Assembly: GCF_002902625.1 (NCBI RefSeq) | Contig: NZ_PPRG01000010.1 | Span: 1 to 64,000 of the forward strand | From: Staphylococcus devriesei | Lineage (GTDB): Bacteria; Bacillota; Bacilli; Staphylococcales; Staphylococcaceae | DNA: 64,000 nucleotides | Direction of reading: 5' to 3' | In this document: in pieces, positions 18,336 through 27,853 of the stretch | Layout: every line of letters starts with the position of its first letter | How positions within the stretch are numbered: the stretch's first letter is position 1 | Notes under the pieces: model-generated | Database searches by the model: none | What the model saw: only the letters and a program-made list of their open reading frames with translations | Told to the model about the DNA's origin: nothing | Position numbers and translations under genes: made by a program

Positions 18336-18612
18336 CACTCTATCTCAAAAATTTAATATCTAAGAAAAGGTTTGAATCCTTATCTCTTAATGTTTAATCT
18401 AATCACAATTTAAGTTCCCATAAATTAATAATTTTTCGAATTAATAGTAAATGTGAAACTATCTAAATTCTTCTTTAGATTCCAAAAATATAATTGGCAT
18501 AATAGAAATATATATTTTTTGTATGTATAATGTTATTTATGGAGTTTTATAGCGCTTTCAAAAAGTGATATAAAATCTAAGAAATTACGCGTAAATAAAG
18601 GGGGAATTAAAA

Positions 18613-19824
18613 TTGGAATTGGATGCAGTGACCACACTATGTCTCGCTTGTCTTTTGTTTCTATTAGGCGAATTCATAGTCAATCATGTTTCATTCTTAC
18701 AAAGAATATGTATCCCGCCTCCAGTTATCGGTGGTTTACTATTTGCTATATTAGTCGCGGTGTTAGATACATTTAATATTATTCAAATCAAACTAGATGC
18801 AAGTTTCATACAAGATTTTTTCATGATGGTCTTCTTTACAACAATTGGCTTAGGTGCTTCATTTAAATTATTTAAAATTGGCGGTAAAGTCTTAATGCTA
18901 TATTTTATATGTTGTGCTGTTTTAGCTATTTGCCAAAATTTCATCGGAGTATCATTAGCTAAACTATTACATATCAAACCATTATTAGGTTTAACAGCGG
19001 GTTCAATGTCAATGGAAGGTGGCCATGGTAATGCTGCCGCTTATGGTAAAACACTTGAACAAAGTTTCAATATTGATTCAGCTATCACAGCTGCTCTAGC
19101 TGCAGCAACTTTAGGTCTAGTGTTTGGCGGATTAATTGGTGGTCCATTAGTTAAAGTATTAATTAAACGCTATAATCTCAAACCAGAAAATAGTGATGAT
19201 TCATTTAAAGACTATAGTAAGGTAGAAGAAAATAAAGCTTTATATCAAAAATATAAACCAACTAAAGTCTTCTTTATTCAGTTAACAATCATAGCTTTCT
19301 GTATGGCCGTGGGGACCTTTATAGGTGATCAATTCTCAAATTTAACAGGCCAAAGTTTACCAATGTATGTTGGTTCAATGTTTGTAGCCGTAGCAATACG
19401 TAATATATCAGAGTATGCAAATTGGCAAATTATCGATTTGAAACTTAATGATCAAATTGGCGATGTGGCTTTAGGTCTCTTCTTATCCTTAGCCCTGATG
19501 AGTATTCAACTTACGCAAGTCTATTCACTTGCCTTACCATTAGTTGCGATTGTCTTAGTACAAGTTATCTTTATCTCACTATTCGCGTTCTTTATTTTAT
19601 TTAGAGTGCTTGGTAAGGATTATGATGCTGCCGTAATGGCCGGCGGTTTCATTGGTCATGGATTAGGCGCTACACCAAATGCTATGGCTAATTTAGATGT
19701 CATTACAAGCAAATATGGAAGTTCACCTAAAGCGTATTTAGTCGTCCCTATCGTCGGTGCTTTCTTAATTGACTTAGCAGGGGTCCCAATTGTTATGGGC
19801 TTTATGAACATCTTTGGTATGTAA
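18613..19824 (+). CDS. gltS: Sodium/glutamate symporter
   Basis: This 403-residue integral membrane protein of the ESS (GltS) family imports glutamate with sodium. The N- and C-terminal halves each carry about five membrane segments. The paired conserved motifs MEGGHGNAAAYG (about 136-147) and GGFIGHGLGATPNAMAN (about 345-361) line the substrate site. The start is TTG, supported by AAGGGGGA eight bases upstream; no nearer ATG exists. It is transcribed alone and ends at the hairpin at 19852. Confidence 0.92.
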   Translation: MELDAVTTLCLACLLFLLGEFIVNHVSFLQRICIPPPVIGGLLFAILVAVLDTFNIIQIKLDASFIQDFFMMVFFTTIGLGASFKLFKIGGKVLMLYFICCAVLAICQNFIGVSLAKLLHIKPLLGLTAGSMSMEGGHGNAAAYGKTLEQSFNIDSAITAALAAATLGLVFGGLIGGPLVKVLIKRYNLKPENSDDSFKDYSKVEENKALYQKYKPTKVFFIQLTIIAFCMAVGTFIGDQFSNLTGQSLPMYVGSMFVAVAIRNISEYANWQIIDLKLNDQIGDVALGLFLSLALMSIQLTQVYSLALPLVAIVLVQVIFISLFAFFILFRVLGKDYDAAVMAGGFIGHGLGATPNAMANLDVITSKYGSSPKAYLVVPIVGAFLIDLAGVPIVMGFMNIFGM

Positions 19825-19851
19825 TGACATACTCGCTAATATAAGTATAAA

Positions 19852-19887
19852 AAAGACTGGGAGCGGTCCAAACTGCTCTCAGTCTTT
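19852..19887 (+). terminator. Terminator after gltS
   Basis: AAAGACTGGGAGCGGT pairs with ACTGCTCTCAGTCTTT, with two wobble or mismatch positions, and ends in CTTTCATTT. It may also serve the convergent fni gene. Confidence 0.8.
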
Positions 19888-19964
19888 CATTTATGGCTAG
19901 TTAATCTTAGCAAGATAAAATAATAAAGCCTTTAAATCTACGTAAAACTTCGTATTATTCTACA

Positions 19965-21014
19965 CTAACCTCTATGGATATCTAACCCTCGTTGCTCAAT
20001 CCATGATAATAATTTATGGTCAAATACAAGTTTACTTTGTTTTAGTTCATTAATGTCTTTCGCATCTACCATAGTCATAATTGATTTTATATGTTCAATA
20101 AAGTCTTCTACATATTCGATTGTTTTAGTAATGCCACCATTTTCAACTTGGTTTAAAAATGGACGTGACATACCTACTGCTTTTGCACCTAGGGCTAAGC
20201 TTTTCACTACATCTAATGGAGTGCGTACACCACCACTTGCTAAAACATTCAGCGAATCTTGGTAAGCCGTGCTTTCGAGTAATGATTCTACAGTAGACTG
20301 ACCCCAATTAGCTAAATAATCCATATCTTTATTGGAGCGACGTTCATTTTCGATCGTAACGAAATTCGTACCGCCTCTTCCGCTCACGTCTACGTATGTA
20401 ACACCTACATCGATTAAATCTTTATAAAGTTCTTTACTCATGCCAAAGCCAACTTCTTTAATAATCACAGGAACGTCTACACGCTGAACAATAGCTGCTA
20501 CATTATCTAACCATGTAGAGAACTCACGGTTACCTTCAGGCATAACGAGTTCTTGTGGCGCATTAACATGAATTTGTAACGCTTGAGCATCTAATAAACT
20601 CACCGCTTCAATCGCTTTATCTACTGGAACATCCGCCCCTACATTACTAAAGATTATACCTTCTGGGTTCGTTTCACGAGCAATACTAAACGATTCAGCC
20701 ATTTTAGGATTTCTAAGCGCAGCATGTGTTGAACCTACTGCCATCGCTAAACCTGTTTCGCGTGCTACTACTGCAAGCTTCTCATTAATTTGCTTAGTCC
20801 ACTCACTACCACCTGTCATGGCATTAATATATAATGGATACTTCATGTCGAAATTTGTAGTGTTACTTGTTAAGTCAACTTGGTCAACATTTATATTAGG
20901 AATAGAATGATGCACAAACCTTACACGGTCAAAATCGGATTGAGGGGCATCATGTTGTGCCATAGCTATTTCAACATGTTCATTTTTCCTCTGTTCTCTT
21001 TGAAAATCACTCAT
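19965..21014 (-). CDS. fni: Isopentenyl-diphosphate delta-isomerase, type 2
   Basis: This 349-residue FMN enzyme interconverts isopentenyl and dimethylallyl diphosphate downstream of the mevalonate pathway. Segments typical of type 2 isomerases are [13 protein letters not shown] at the N-terminus, [63 protein letters not shown] and [20 protein letters not shown], which forms the phosphate- and FMN-binding barrel strands. A corA gene lies 44 bases upstream in the same direction. Confidence 0.95.
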   Translation of the reverse strand: MSDFQREQRKNEHVEIAMAQHDAPQSDFDRVRFVHHSIPNINVDQVDLTSNTTNFDMKYPLYINAMTGGSEWTKQINEKLAVVARETGLAMAVGSTHAALRNPKMAESFSIARETNPEGIIFSNVGADVPVDKAIEAVSLLDAQALQIHVNAPQELVMPEGNREFSTWLDNVAAIVQRVDVPVIIKEVGFGMSKELYKDLIDVGVTYVDVSGRGGTNFVTIENERRSNKDMDYLANWGQSTVESLLESTAYQDSLNVLASGGVRTPLDVVKSLALGAKAVGMSRPFLNQVENGGITKTIEYVEDFIEHIKSIMTMVDAKDINELKQSKLVFDHKLLSWIEQRGLDIHRG

Positions 21015-21058
21015 ACACGTACCTACCTTTGCTTAGTTTAAATTCATAACTATTTATA

Positions 21059-22005
21059 TTAAAACCATTTTTTTCGTTTGAAAAAGATAATCAAAGCAAT
21101 CGCAATCACTAACATTATTAGCATACATATTGGATAACTATATTGCCACTTTAATTCTGGCGTATATTCAAAGTTCATACCATATACTCCGGCAATAAAT
21201 GTTAATGGCGAGAAAATAACGGATACAAGCGTGAGTACTTGCATAATACTATTCATTCTAAAGGAAGAATAAGATTCGAAATTCTCTCTAATCTCATTAG
21301 CCATTCTTGAGATGTACGAATAATATTGTTTTGCTTAATCAAATGGTCATCAATATGTTGAATATACATGGAATGTTTACTATCGACAATTAAATTATCT
21401 TCAGTTTTAATGGTATTTACTAATTCTTGCATAGGGAATAATACCCTTTTGATTTTAATTAAATCTGAACGTATTTGGAAAACATTGTCCATTACCTTTT
21501 TACTCTGCGTATCATCGACATGAGCTGCCTCAAAATTATAGGTCTTTTCTTCAATGGTATAGACAAAATCGAAGTATTTATCCACCATCATATCTAAAAT
21601 ATGAATCACAATATCGGCACAATCTAAATCAGGATCGTGATGTTTTGAATTCATCTTCGCTACTTCATTTAAAGATTCGAAATGATTTTGATGATATGTA
21701 ACAAGAACTTTTTCATTCACAAAGACATTTAACGCGATAGGCGAAAAATCATCTTTATACATACTATGAAAGACAAGATATTGATAAGTTTTGTAAGCTT
21801 TATATTTAACTCGTGGAACACCAGTAATGGCATCTTCTAACTCTAAGTAATTGAAATTAAAATTATTAGTTAAATAGTTATTTTCTTCTTCAGACACATC
21901 TTCAAAATCAAACCATACGATAGTGGCATCGTCAGGTATGTTTTTTACTGTATCAACTTGAGTTAGTGATTGACTAGTAGTTTGATATCGAATTGTCATT
22001 GTCAT
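21059..22005 (-). pseudogene. corA: CorA magnesium transporter gene, frameshifted
   Basis: The frame from the ATG at 22005 (MTMTIRYQ, preceded by AGGAGG) carries the cytosolic alpha/beta and stalk domains. It leaves CorA sequence after RTSQEW near 21304 and stops at 21253. CorA resumes in the next frame at 21304 as ANEIRENFESYSSF, followed by two membrane segments and the signature YGMNFEY. Restoring one A in the CAAGAATGG run joins the parts into SQEMANEIRENFES and gives 315 residues, the normal CorA length. As read, the product lacks both membrane segments. A second, intact CorA-like gene is at 60971. Confidence 0.85.
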
Positions 22006-22126
22006 TTCTAAGGTTACCTCCTGCATCACTATACGTCTTACATTCTATCATGAATTAAATATTGTGTAAGCGATATTTTTATTTAGTAAAATAAACATAT
22101 AACGATTATTAAGCGAGGTAATTATT

Positions 22127-22606
22127 ATGAATCATGTATTTACTATTAATAAAAGAGTTGAAGCATCCCAAATTGATCATAATCACCATATGCATGATGC
22201 TAAATACAATGATGTATTTAGTGAAGCGATTAGCGATTTCAACTACAATCACGGACTATCGCTAGAAGAAAGAGAACGATATAATTATACAACCTTTTCA
22301 TTAGAAGAACATACTACTTACTTATCCGAGCTATCTTTAAATACACCCTATCGCATTGAAGTTAGAATTTACGATTATGATGAGAAACGTGTCCATTTCT
22401 TTTTAATGCTTTACAAGGACAATGATATGCTAGCTGCCACAAATGAAGTTATGATGATGGGAATAGATACAGGCAGTCGCCGTGCAGCCCCTTTTCCTAA
22501 AAAGTATAAAGAGCAAATAGAAAGTTATTATAAAGCACAAGGCGATGTAGAGTGGCCTAAACAATTAGGTCATCAAATAGGTATTCCGACAAAGGAGAAT
22601 AAATAG
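22127..22606 (+). CDS. Acyl-CoA thioesterase-like hotdog protein
   Basis: The 159-residue cytosolic protein has the 4-hydroxybenzoyl-CoA thioesterase hotdog fold: the strand and loop IDHNHHMHDAKYNDVFSEA lead into the central helix. The adjacent LEEHTTYLSEL and RIEVRIYDYDEKRVHFFLML strands follow. Such enzymes hydrolyse acyl-CoA thioesters; the acyl group is unknown. The next gene starts two bases after its stop codon, so the two are translated from one message. Confidence 0.8.
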   Translation: MNHVFTINKRVEASQIDHNHHMHDAKYNDVFSEAISDFNYNHGLSLEERERYNYTTFSLEEHTTYLSELSLNTPYRIEVRIYDYDEKRVHFFLMLYKDNDMLAATNEVMMMGIDTGSRRAAPFPKKYKEQIESYYKAQGDVEWPKQLGHQIGIPTKENK

Positions 22607-22608
22607 CT

Positions 22609-23019
22609 ATGTCATATACACTAAAAGACGAGATATTGAATAAGATATATGATTTAAATGATGAATTAAAAGTAAATCTAATTGAAATAAATTCTACGAA
22701 ACAATTATATATAAATGGTCCAAGCCAGGAATTATTAAAAAGAGCGTTTAATATTAGTTATTATCAGGGACAAAAGCAGGCCATTGAAGCGGTACAAAAG
22801 ATGGTAGAAGAAACGAATGAGGAATCAACCCTTATAAACGAACTAAAAGTGTATTATACAAATTTAAGTGATAGCCAATTAAATTTAATGGGCGTATTAA
22901 AACATTTAAATAACGTACAATTCAACATCGAGAAATCATTAGATGAGTATTATCATTATTTAGGACAAGAAAATATTATTACTCAAATTAATCATGTAGC
23001 CACAGATTTTAAAAGCTGA
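22609..23019 (+). CDS. Unknown helical protein next to the thioesterase gene
   Basis: The 136-residue product is rich in charged and polar residues and predicted mostly helical, with no membrane segment or signal. It begins at the ATG following AGGAGAATAAATAGCT, immediately after the thioesterase stop. It ends at a 14-bp perfect hairpin. I do not recognise the family. Tight coupling suggests that it works with the thioesterase, but no function is visible. Confidence 0.65.
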   Translation: MSYTLKDEILNKIYDLNDELKVNLIEINSTKQLYINGPSQELLKRAFNISYYQGQKQAIEAVQKMVEETNEESTLINELKVYYTNLSDSQLNLMGVLKHLNNVQFNIEKSLDEYYHYLGQENIITQINHVATDFKS

Positions 23020-23028
23020 ATATAAGTG

Positions 23029-23070
23029 AAGATCCAATTGAAGTGTTTAATTTTCAATTGGATCTTTATA
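23029..23070. terminator. Bidirectional terminator
   Basis: AAGATCCAATTGAA pairs perfectly with TTCAATTGGATCTT over 14 bases around a ten-base loop. It lies between convergent genes with AT-rich flanks. Confidence 0.85.
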
Positions 23071-23088
23071 ATTAAAACTCACGCACTT

Positions 23089-23991
23089 TTATTCATTATC
23101 AATCGTCTTTGTAATTTGTTTAATTACTTTATGAGACTCATGTATAGGAAACAACGCGAAGTCATGGAACATTTTAGGGTATTCGAAAAATTGAACTGGT
23201 TGATTTACTTCTTCAAGTAAATACGCTAAACGTTGCATATCAGGATAGTAAATTTCTTTTCCAGCACCAAACATAACTATCGGTGGTAATCCATTTAACG
23301 AACCATAAATTGGCGAGATAAGCGGGTTTGCTAGCGCATCTCCCTCACTCCATTGATTTAAAATACGTTGTAGGCCTTCAATATTTACGAAACGATCTTT
23401 ATTGACTAAGTCTTCAGTAATTTGATGGTTCGTCATCGTCGCATCTAACATTGGAGAAATGAGATATACTCTATTAGGAAGTGCTCGTTCTTGTTCTAAA
23501 AGACGTTGCACGTAACTAAGTGCTAACGCTCCTCCCGTGCCGTCACCCATAATAACAATATGTTTGGGGTCAACCTCTTCTAAAAGTGACTCATACACGT
23601 CATCGATAGCTTTAAACGTATCATTAATATGATATTCAGGCGTCTTAGGATAAATAGGTAAGACCACTTCATATAGTGTATTTAGCGCAAGTTTATCCAT
23701 AAATCTCCAGTGAAATGGAGAAGGTTGTAAGGTATTATAACCACCGTGAATATACAATATTTTCTTCTTCGTTTCATGTCGGAAGTTAAATCGAAATACT
23801 TGCATATCACCTAAAGATAATTTATCTAAGTTTGCTTTTACATTTAGAGTTGAGGGTTGTTTATGTTTCGCTCTATTAATATCCTTACGTTTACTCATAA
23901 ATGCGTCAAAATCATCTTGATTTTTAAACAAAATTGAGCGATTATGCAGTAAATATTTATTTATGATTCTATTTACCATACGTGATCTCAT
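23089..23991 (-). CDS. Alpha/beta hydrolase (HSL/esterase type) lacking the nucleophile Ser
   Basis: This 300-residue protein has the hormone-sensitive-lipase fold: oxyanion-hole motif HGG at residues 82-84, then the nucleophile elbow, and a C-terminal FHDF carrying the catalytic His (about residue 278). In active members the elbow is GDSAGG. Here it reads GDGTGG (149-154), so residue 151 is Gly, codon GGC at 23539-23541. A single base change from AGC would explain this. As read, the protein should be catalytically dead or use another mechanism. The remaining fold looks intact. Confidence 0.75.
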   Translation of the reverse strand: MRSRMVNRIINKYLLHNRSILFKNQDDFDAFMSKRKDINRAKHKQPSTLNVKANLDKLSLGDMQVFRFNFRHETKKKILYIHGGYNTLQPSPFHWRFMDKLALNTLYEVVLPIYPKTPEYHINDTFKAIDDVYESLLEEVDPKHIVIMGDGTGGALALSYVQRLLEQERALPNRVYLISPMLDATMTNHQITEDLVNKDRFVNIEGLQRILNQWSEGDALANPLISPIYGSLNGLPPIVMFGAGKEIYYPDMQRLAYLLEEVNQPVQFFEYPKMFHDFALFPIHESHKVIKQITKTIDNE

Positions 23992-24219
23992 ATATTATCT
24001 AACCTACCTTATACTTATTATTGATAAATGTTTAAAACGTCATTACATGGTGTTTAAAAAGCGATATAATAAAGAAGATGTGCTTTAAGTTAGGGATTGA
24101 GATACTCATCATTGATGTGACATGAAATCAGTTGATATATTCTCAATCTCAACATATTAAATCTAGTATAAATTAGTCAATCTTAGAAAACAAATGAATG
24201 ATGACAAAGGAGTTACAAA

Positions 24220-24858
24220 ATGCCAGATATTAAAAAAAATCATTACGATGAGAAGAGTGATATTTACAACAACCATTTCATTCGTTCTCAACGTAAAGTG
24301 AAGAAAAAAAGATCATGGATTAGTTTGATAATTCAATTTATTGTTTTAATACTCATAGGTATTACGGGCTATAGTATGTATAAACAACCTATATTTAATC
24401 TTGTATTTGCCGACCAACCGGTTAACTATGAACAAATAAAAACACTTCAAGATACAGTCACTCAAATTGGTGCGTTAAATATTAATTTAAGCCAATTAGC
24501 TAATTTTGAAGATATTACTAATCGCCTTGTTCTAATTTTTAATGTTTACTTTATGCTTGTCATTTTAAGTATGATTATCGCAATCATCACGATTATATTT
24601 AACCGTACATTACTAAAGATACTCAACTTTATTGTGATTACTATACTACTTGTAATGTCACTTTACTTTAGCTATGCTATTCAGATGATTGGGCAACGAA
24701 TTGCCGATAAATTACAAAGCTATGCTTTAAATATTAATGCTAATCAAATTATTGTGGAAGCAGATGCCATTCATAATGCTTTGATTTTATTAGTGAGTAG
24801 CCTCGCTTTATTAATTATTAGTCTTTTCTTTAGAAACCGTTATCCACGCTTACGTTAA
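24220..24858 (+). CDS. Unknown membrane protein
   Basis: The 212-residue protein has a basic cytosolic N-terminus (RSQRKVKKKRSW). It has about four membrane segments: residues 33-52, 103-125, 130-150 and 188-205. The loop between the first two (about 53-100) is probably extracellular. AAAGGAG precedes the ATG. It is monocistronic and has its own strong terminator. I do not recognise the family. It lies beside the EmrAB-type efflux genes, but on the opposite strand. Confidence 0.65.
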   Translation: MPDIKKNHYDEKSDIYNNHFIRSQRKVKKKRSWISLIIQFIVLILIGITGYSMYKQPIFNLVFADQPVNYEQIKTLQDTVTQIGALNINLSQLANFEDITNRLVLIFNVYFMLVILSMIIAIITIIFNRTLLKILNFIVITILLVMSLYFSYAIQMIGQRIADKLQSYALNINANQIIVEADAIHNALILLVSSLALLIISLFFRNRYPRLR

Positions 24859-24872
24859 ATATATTGAAATGG

Positions 24873-24929
24873 GAACTTGTCTACAAAATCTTTAGTAATT
24901 CTAAGATTTTGTTGATAAGTTCTCTTTTT
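24873..24929 (+). terminator. Terminator after the unknown membrane protein gene
   Basis: GAACTTGTCTACAAAATCTT pairs with AAGATTTTGTTGATAAGTTC (two mismatches), then TCTTTTT follows. Confidence 0.88.
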
Positions 24930-24936
24930 AATAAAA

Positions 24937-24977
24937 AAAGTATCGATAACCCTCCAACAGGTGTACCGATACTTTAA
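24937..24977 (-). terminator. Terminator after the EmrB-like gene
   Basis: AAAGTATCG pairs with CGATACTTT. On the minus strand the hairpin is followed by a run of seven T residues (the A run at 24933-24939). It ends the emrAB-like transcript. Confidence 0.75.
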
Positions 24978-25001
24978 AAATCATGTCCCCACAACACAAT
25001 T

Positions 25002-27065
25002 TTATTTAAATTTACTTCCTTCAGCGTGCATCATTCTATCATGCTCAGCGTCAGCGCCTTTTTTACCTTTTAAGAATAAACTTAAAATTAACGCTAATAC
25101 AGCTAAACCAGTTGCAATCCAGAACGCATCATTAATACCTTGAATTGTTGCTAATTGATTAACATATTTCATGATAACTTGTAACGCTCCAGATTGACCA
25201 CCGTATTCTGCTGCCATCTGACGTACACTATCTTGAATAACTGGATTCGTTTTATCTAAATCACTCGCGAATGCAGCGACATGGTTAGTTGTTTGTGTAG
25301 TCATAACAGTAACAAGAATAGCTGTACCAATTGAACCAGCTAATTGTCTCATCGTATTTAAGAATGCATTACCATGAGAAATTAAGCGTGGTGGTAAAGC
25401 ATTGATAGCTGCTGTCATTAAAGGCATCATTACGAATGCCATACCGAATGAACGAACTACGTAAATTCCCATAATATGGAAATAAGGTGTATCCATATTT
25501 AATTTCGTAAGTTCCCAAGTTCCGTAAGCCATTATTGCTATACCAAATAAAGCTAATGGTTTCAAACCGATTGTATCTAGTAATTTACCAGTAATTGGGC
25601 CTAGAACACCCATCACTAATGAACCAGGTAATAATAGTAAACCTGAATCAAGAGCAGAGAAACCTCGTAGGTTTTGTAAGTAGATTGGTAGTAAAATCAT
25701 ACCACCAAATAAACTCATCATTACAACCATGTTAATAATCGTTGTAAGCGTGAATGTTGAAGATTTTAATACTTCAAGATTCAACATTGGAGCTCTCATC
25801 GTCAATTCACGAATAACGAATGCTGCAATGAATACTACCCCAATAATAAACATTGTAACAATTTCAAATGAGCCCCAACCTTTATTACCAGCTTCACTGA
25901 AGCCGTATAATAAAGCACCGAAGCCGATTGTACTATAAACAATACCTTGATAATCGGCTTTAGGGTTTGTAGTTTTTTGGTAAAGTCTGAACCAGAAATT
26001 ACCAAAGATAATTGCTACTACACCTAATGCGAACATACCATAGAACATAACGTTCCAGTGGTAGTTTTGAACAATGTAACCTGAAAGTGTAGGGCCAATC
26101 GCTGGTGCTAGGATCATGGCGATACCCATTGTACCCATAGCTACCCCACGTTTTTCAGGTGGGAAAATAGTAACGATTACATTAGAACCTAATGGCATTA
26201 ACACACCGGCACCAATTGCTTGTAGTACACGTCCGCCCATCATCATAGGGAAGTTAGTTGAAATCGCACATACAAGTGAACCGATTGTGAATAATACCAA
26301 CGCTATAATAAATAATCTACGATAAGAATATTTATTGAATAAGAAAGCACTAATTGGAATCAAGATACCATTCACTAACATGAATCCTGTCATCAACCAT
26401 TGTCCAGTTGATGCAGAGATATTAAACTCGGTATTAATCTTAGGTAATGCTACGTTAAGTAATGTTTGGTTTAAGATGGCAATAAACATACCAAACAGCA
26501 TCGCCGTTAAAATTTTACCTCTTGTAATATTTTTGCCGAATACGAAATCTGATTCTTGCTTTTTGATACGTTCATTTACGCGTCCTTCTTGAGAATCAGG
26601 ATTAATCGGTTCATAAATTGAATTTTTAGGGAGATGTTGGTTATTAACATCTCTGTCATCCTTATTATCTTCACTTGCATCATCTGTATGATATAAAGGC
26701 TGTGATGCTTGTTTTTGTTCAGGATGCATATTTTCTATTGAACTGGCTTGTTGATCTTGTTCACTTTCAAAACGATTTTTTCTTTTATCATTATCAAAGC
26801 GATGTGCATTATCTTCATCATCTAAGTGACGAGAGGCTTCTTCGTCACGATGAGAAGAAGTTCTTTCATTCGAGATATTTTCTCGTTCTAAGTCACTTAT
26901 TTTAAATTTAGATGGATTACTTTGACTTTTAGATTCTTCATTTACATGTTGTCCCTTAGTTTGGTTCTTAGACGACTTCTTGCGAGATTTCAATACAAGA
27001 AGGTTAATTAAACCAACTAAAATGACCGCTACAACTATATATCCAATAATGAAGGTCGTTGTCAT
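25002..27065 (-). CDS. EmrB/QacA-type MFS drug transporter with long N-terminal extension
   Basis: This 687-residue protein is in the 14-segment DHA2 drug/proton antiporter family. The transporter core starts near residue 180 (RGKILTAMLFG), with TLLNVALPKI in segment 1. A further motif, GRVLQAIGAGVLMPLGSNVI, and the following PPEKRGVAMG loop are also present. Residues 1-25 form an extra membrane anchor. About 145 disordered, strongly charged residues (D, E, R, K, N, Q) precede the core. Normal DHA2 proteins have about 450-520 residues. It sits 12 bases after an HlyD/EmrA-type adaptor gene, which suggests a two-part efflux pump. The substrate is unknown. Confidence 0.85.
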   Translation of the reverse strand: MTTTFIIGYIVVAVILVGLINLLVLKSRKKSSKNQTKGQHVNEESKSQSNPSKFKISDLERENISNERTSSHRDEEASRHLDDEDNAHRFDNDKRKNRFESEQDQQASSIENMHPEQKQASQPLYHTDDASEDNKDDRDVNNQHLPKNSIYEPINPDSQEGRVNERIKKQESDFVFGKNITRGKILTAMLFGMFIAILNQTLLNVALPKINTEFNISASTGQWLMTGFMLVNGILIPISAFLFNKYSYRRLFIIALVLFTIGSLVCAISTNFPMMMGGRVLQAIGAGVLMPLGSNVIVTIFPPEKRGVAMGTMGIAMILAPAIGPTLSGYIVQNYHWNVMFYGMFALGVVAIIFGNFWFRLYQKTTNPKADYQGIVYSTIGFGALLYGFSEAGNKGWGSFEIVTMFIIGVVFIAAFVIRELTMRAPMLNLEVLKSSTFTLTTIINMVVMMSLFGGMILLPIYLQNLRGFSALDSGLLLLPGSLVMGVLGPITGKLLDTIGLKPLALFGIAIMAYGTWELTKLNMDTPYFHIMGIYVVRSFGMAFVMMPLMTAAINALPPRLISHGNAFLNTMRQLAGSIGTAILVTVMTTQTTNHVAAFASDLDKTNPVIQDSVRQMAAEYGGQSGALQVIMKYVNQLATIQGINDAFWIATGLAVLALILSLFLKGKKGADAEHDRMMHAEGSKFK

Positions 27066-27077
27066 ACTATGACCTCC

Positions 27078-27725
27078 TTAATCTTTATGAATTTTAACTT
27101 CAGCGTTCATTCCAGGAACAACGTTTTTAGATGGTGTAGAATCTAAAGAAATTTTAACAGGTACTACTTGAGATACTTTAGTATAGTTACCGTCAGTGTT
27201 AGATGAAGGCATTAATGAGAAGCTTGCTGCAGTAGCTTGGCCTACTTCTTCAACTTTACCATCAACGTCAGAATCTTGACCGTCGATTGATACATCAACT
27301 TTGTCGCCTTTTTCTACACTGCTAACATCTTTTTCATCAATATTTGCTGTAATATATAAATCATCTAAATTGTAAGCATAAGCAATTGGTGAGCCAGCTT
27401 GAGCAACTGAACCTTCCATACCGTCAGTTTTAACGATTGTACCGTTTTGAGGCATTTTGATTTCCATATCTTGTGATTCACCGCTTTGGCTTTGACCACT
27501 TACCTCAGCAACTTTGTCGCCTTTTTTCATTTTGTCGCCTTGTTTAGCGTCAAAAGATTTAATTTGCCCTGATGCAGGACTTGAAATTTTAATTTGATTA
27601 CCATCAACTTTTGCGTTATCAGTTGTTATATAGCTTGTCGCATTATGATATAACATAAAGCCTACAATACCAACAACAACTAAAAAGATAATTGTTATGA
27701 TATTAATTAACACCATTTTCTTCAT
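27078..27725 (-). CDS. HlyD/EmrA-type membrane fusion protein
   Basis: The 215-residue protein has one N-terminal membrane anchor (about 5-27) and an extracellular biotinyl-lipoyl-like domain: TTDNAKVDGNQIKISSP, then GQIKSFDAKQGDKMKKGDKV and GTIVKTDGMEG. A beta-barrel part with GKVEEVGQA and a final VPGMNAEVKIHKD follow. These are the standard pieces of EmrA adaptors, without the long coiled coil. It would couple to the adjacent EmrB-like transporter, 12 bases downstream. The TetR gene is divergent with an inverted repeat between, so repression by TetR is likely. Confidence 0.85.
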   Translation of the reverse strand: MKKMVLINIITIIFLVVVGIVGFMLYHNATSYITTDNAKVDGNQIKISSPASGQIKSFDAKQGDKMKKGDKVAEVSGQSQSGESQDMEIKMPQNGTIVKTDGMEGSVAQAGSPIAYAYNLDDLYITANIDEKDVSSVEKGDKVDVSIDGQDSDVDGKVEEVGQATAASFSLMPSSNTDGNYTKVSQVVPVKISLDSTPSKNVVPGMNAEVKIHKD

Positions 27726-27795
27726 TGAACATTTCCTCCTATTTGCTTTTCAAAATCACTTTTAATATTATAGACGTATGCGATTAAAAAAAATA

Positions 27796-27820
27796 CCAAC
27801 AATTAATATAAAATTGTTGG
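27796..27820. promoter_or_regulatory. Inverted repeat, probable TetR operator
   Basis: CCAACAATT and AATTGTTGG form a perfect 9-bp inverted repeat with a seven-base spacer, in the gap between the emrA-like gene and the divergent TetR gene. Its position makes it the likely binding site of that regulator. Confidence 0.65.
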
Positions 27821-27853
27821 CAAATTGAAGATACGAATAAAATAGGTGACGTT

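Noticed and set aside
26116..26905. Several open frames opposite the EmrB-like gene
   Set aside because: They are antisense shadows of a confidently identified transporter.
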